Assembly: GCA_900544455.1 (NCBI GenBank)
Contig: UQVJ01000009.1
Coordinates: 1 to 33,976, forward strand
Source: an uncultured Eggerthella sp.
GTDB lineage: Bacteria; Actinomycetota; Coriobacteriia; Coriobacteriales; Eggerthellaceae
DNA length: 33,976 nucleotides
Reading direction: 5' to 3'
Translations under genes and position numbers: made by a program
In this document: piece by piece, positions 32,768-33,976 of the stretch
Position numbering within the stretch: the first letter of the stretch is position 1
Layout: every line of letters starts with the position of its first letter
Notes under the pieces: model-generated
The model's database searches: none
Told to the model about the DNA's origin: nothing
The model's input: only the letters and a program-made list of their open reading frames with translations

Positions 32768-33235
32768 TTAGCGCTCGATTGCCTGAATGGTCATCTTGAT
32801 AACGCGGCCGGTTGGGCCCTGAGCCTCTACGGCTTCGCCCTGCTTATGTCCCAAAAGGGCAGCGCCTACGGGAGATTCGTTGGAAATCTTGCCCTCGGCG
32901 GAGTTTGCCTCTGCGCCGCCGACGATGGTGAATACGCGCTCGCGACCACCCATATCTACCGTTACGCGGCTGCCGATGTTAACGCGACCGGACTCGGTGG
33001 GAGCTTCCACAATGGTTGCCTCGCCGAGGATACGAGTGATCTCTGCGATGCGGGCCTCATTTGCAGCCTGCTCGTTCTTTGCGTCGTCGTACTCGGAGTT
33101 CTCGGAAATATCGCCGAATTCACGAGCAACGCGGATACGGTCGCCGATCTCTGCGCGCTTTTCGGTTTCCAGGAAATGAAGCTCCTGCTCGAGCTTTTCC
33201 TTGCCTTCCTGAGTAAGAACGTAGTTGTTGTCCAT
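32768..33235 (-). CDS. greA: Transcription elongation factor GreA
   Basis: Rescues backtracked RNA polymerase by stimulating transcript cleavage in the secondary channel. 155 residues, the normal length. The N-terminal coiled coil (about 1-75: LTQEGKEKLEQELHFLETEKR, IRVAREFGDISENSEYDDAKNEQ) holds the tip acidic residues in GDISENSEYDDAK. The C-terminal FKBP-like domain follows (VTVDMGGRERVFTIVGG, ISNESPVGAALLGHKQGE). GAGGGG lies about 9 nt before the ATG. lysS follows by 20 bp. Confidence 0.96.
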   Translation of the reverse strand: MDNNYVLTQEGKEKLEQELHFLETEKRAEIGDRIRVAREFGDISENSEYDDAKNEQAANEARIAEITRILGEATIVEAPTESGRVNIGSRVTVDMGGRERVFTIVGGAEANSAEGKISNESPVGAALLGHKQGEAVEAQGPTGRVIKMTIQAIER

Positions 33236-33291
33236 GGTTTACACCCCTCGGCCATGCATGTGCTGGCCAGTCTTCCTTTCCTATACTCGCG

Positions 33292-33325
33292 AAAAGGGCG
33301 CGCCTCCGTAAGAAGCGTGCCCTTT
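33292..33325 (-). terminator. Terminator after tatA
   Basis: Minus-strand 11-bp stem AAAGGGCACGC / GCGCGCCCTTT with one G-U pair and a T4 end, 32 nt past the tatA stop and upstream of greA. Confidence 0.8.
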
Positions 33326-33356
33326 ACATACCAGTGATGAAGCGAAGCGGTTAGCT

Positions 33357-33638
33357 CTATGCTTCTTCTTTTTTAGCCTCTTCGGCAGCCTCTGCCTTCT
33401 TGCCAGGCGCAGGCTTGTCGATAACCTCAACCTCGATTTCTTCCTTGGCGTCTGCTGCCTTGGGAGCAGGCTCTTCAGCCTCTTCAACCTTCTTGCCGCC
33501 GCCCAGGCCTTCACGCAGATTCTTCACTGCCTTGCCGATTGCGGTACCAAGCTTGGGAAGGTTCTTGGGTCCGAAGAGAACGAGGATTACAACGAGGATG
33601 ATGACGATCTCAAGGGGACCGAAAGGTCCAATCTTCAT
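33357..33638 (-). CDS. tatA: Sec-independent translocase protein TatA
   Basis: Pore-forming component of twin-arginine export of folded proteins. The ATG at 33638 has GGAGGTG 5 nt upstream; a longer frame to 33683 is rejected. 93 residues: a short helix PLEIVIILVVILVLFGPKNLPKLG (about 7-30), where FGPKNLP is the TatA/B hinge, then an amphipathic helix TAIGKAVKNLREGLGG. A charged Glu/Lys/Ala-rich tail (about 48-93) is longer than usual. TatA rather than TatB is inferred from its length and simple architecture; tatC is not in the window. Confidence 0.92.
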   Translation of the reverse strand: MKIGPFGPLEIVIILVVILVLFGPKNLPKLGTAIGKAVKNLREGLGGGKKVEEAEEPAPKAADAKEEIEVEVIDKPAPGKKAEAAEEAKKEEA

Positions 33639-33718
33639 GAAGCACCTCCATGGTGGTAAGTTGACGCCCATTGCGAGCCCCAACTTTTTACTGCGAGTAC
33701 GTACAAAAGCACTCTAAC

Positions 33719-33740
33719 AAAAAAGAACGGTTCCCTTTTC
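33719..33740 (-). terminator. Possible terminator after tRNA-Pro
   Basis: Minus-strand AAAAGGGAA / TTCTTTTTT with two G-U pairs and a 3-nt loop, 24 nt past the tRNA. A-U-rich stem, so modest confidence. Confidence 0.4.
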
Positions 33741-33763
33741 AGGATTCCCCTCAGTGGTTGTAA

Positions 33764-33840
33764 TGGTCGGGATGACAGGATTCGAACCTGCGACATCCTG
33801 CTCCCAAAGCAGGCGCGCTACCAAACTGCGCCACATCCCG
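33764..33840 (-). tRNA. tRNA-Pro(TGG)
   Basis: 77-nt tRNA. Acceptor CGGGATG/CATCCCG, D-arm GCGC-AGTTTGGTA-GCGC, anticodon arm CCTGC-TTTGGGA-GCAGG with anticodon TGG (33804-33806), T-arm GCAGG-TTCGAAT-CCTGT, discriminator A and encoded CCA. Confidence 0.97.
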
Positions 33841-33856
33841 AACGCAACGGTTAGTA

Positions 33857-33862
33857 AGTATA
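33857..33862 (-). promoter_or_regulatory. -10 box of tRNA-Pro promoter
   Basis: Minus-strand TATACT preceded by TGG (extended -10), ending 16 nt before the tRNA. It lies just after the rdgB stop. The -35 is not clear. Confidence 0.5.
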
Positions 33863-33868
33863 CCAGAA

Positions 33869-33976
33869 CTAATCGCTTGGGTGTAGTTTCTTTTTTAATT
33901 TTCGCAAAGCATTTCCACGATGAGATATTGCGTTTTTTTGGCCCTGGCTAAGTTCCGCCATTGTCACATCGCCGTT
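33869..33976 (-). CDS. rdgB: RdgB/HAM1 family XTP/dITP diphosphatase (C-terminal fragment)
   Basis: Only the last 35 codons are in the window; the gene enters from the right edge on the minus strand and stops at TAG 33871-33869. The fragment contains DVTMAELSQGQKNAISHRG, which is the highly conserved C-terminal end of non-canonical purine NTP pyrophosphatases (pattern TMAEL-x4-KNAISHRG-x-AL). These hydrolyse dITP and XTP to keep them out of DNA and RNA. It is followed by a short Lys-rich end and then the tRNA-Pro gene. Confidence 0.85.
   Translation of the reverse strand, partial: NGDVTMAELSQGQKNAISHRGNALRKLKKKLHPSD

Noticed and set aside
31266..32771. 501-residue plus-strand frame
   Set aside because: Antisense shadow of lysS caused by high GC.
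33754..33951. Plus-strand frame starting MVVMVGMTGFEPATSCS
   Set aside because: Well-known spurious peptide from antisense tRNA-Pro; the minus strand holds the tRNA and the rdgB end.

Overview
This is a chromosomal window of moderately high GC. It most likely comes from an anaerobic actinobacterium of the class Coriobacteriia (Eggerthella/Adlercreutzia/Slackia-like). The evidence is an actinobacterial fha-pstP-rodA/pbpA-pknB cluster, MEP-pathway isoprenoid genes, an ECF riboflavin transporter, GC-rich codon use with many GTG/TTG starts, and protein sequences of that flavour. The genus cannot be resolved by eye. Bases 1-21 are not genomic: they match the 3' end of the Illumina TruSeq read-1 adapter, so the left edge is an untrimmed contig end.

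Layout. (1) 22-7305 (+): cell-wall/signalling operon with fhaA (5' truncated), fhaB, PP2C phosphatase pstP, a single-chain SEDS glycosyltransferase-transpeptidase fusion, and a PASTA kinase pknB, closed by a strong terminator. (2) 7349-8255: gene-poor stretch with a 44-bp-arm inverted repeat, tRNA-Arg(CCT) and imperfect ~30-bp repeats. (3) 8256-11546 (+): promoter, FMN riboswitch, then ribU-ecfA1-ecfA2-ecfT, a complete ECF riboflavin importer; next comes a PNPOx-fold protein. (4) 12404-16016 (-): an EamA exporter translationally coupled to a divergent shikimate-kinase-family protein, and a DUF2207 membrane protein. (5) 16028-17015: tRNA-Ser(GCT), a 17-bp tandem repeat and about 0.7 kb without a credible gene. 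(6) 17016-22355 (-): lemA, ispE, tadA, then tRNA-Ser(TGA) (+), aroE and an ABC-F ATPase. (7) 22593-25293: ferrochelatase (+), universal stress protein (-), TetR regulator (-). (8) 25461-31124 (-): clpC under a CIRCE operator, followed by ispD, ispF and cysS. (9) 31245-33976 (-): greA-lysS, tatA, tRNA-Pro(TGG), and the last 35 codons of an rdgB-like gene running off the right edge.

How the genes work together. PknB, PstP and the two FHA proteins form the phospho-signalling set expected to control peptidoglycan synthesis by the fused polymerase-transpeptidase encoded between them. RibU supplies riboflavin under FMN feedback, and FMN may be used by the neighbouring PNPOx protein. IspD, IspE and IspF are three MEP-pathway steps. 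Most of the window is housekeeping. The most unusual items are the SEDS-PBP fusion, the SKI-family kinase lacking the usual shikimate-binding arginine, the FMN switch placed over a whole ECF energising module, the CIRCE-controlled clpC, and several palindromic or repetitive intergenic elements. I did not find a convincing defence, CRISPR, phage or biosynthetic system.
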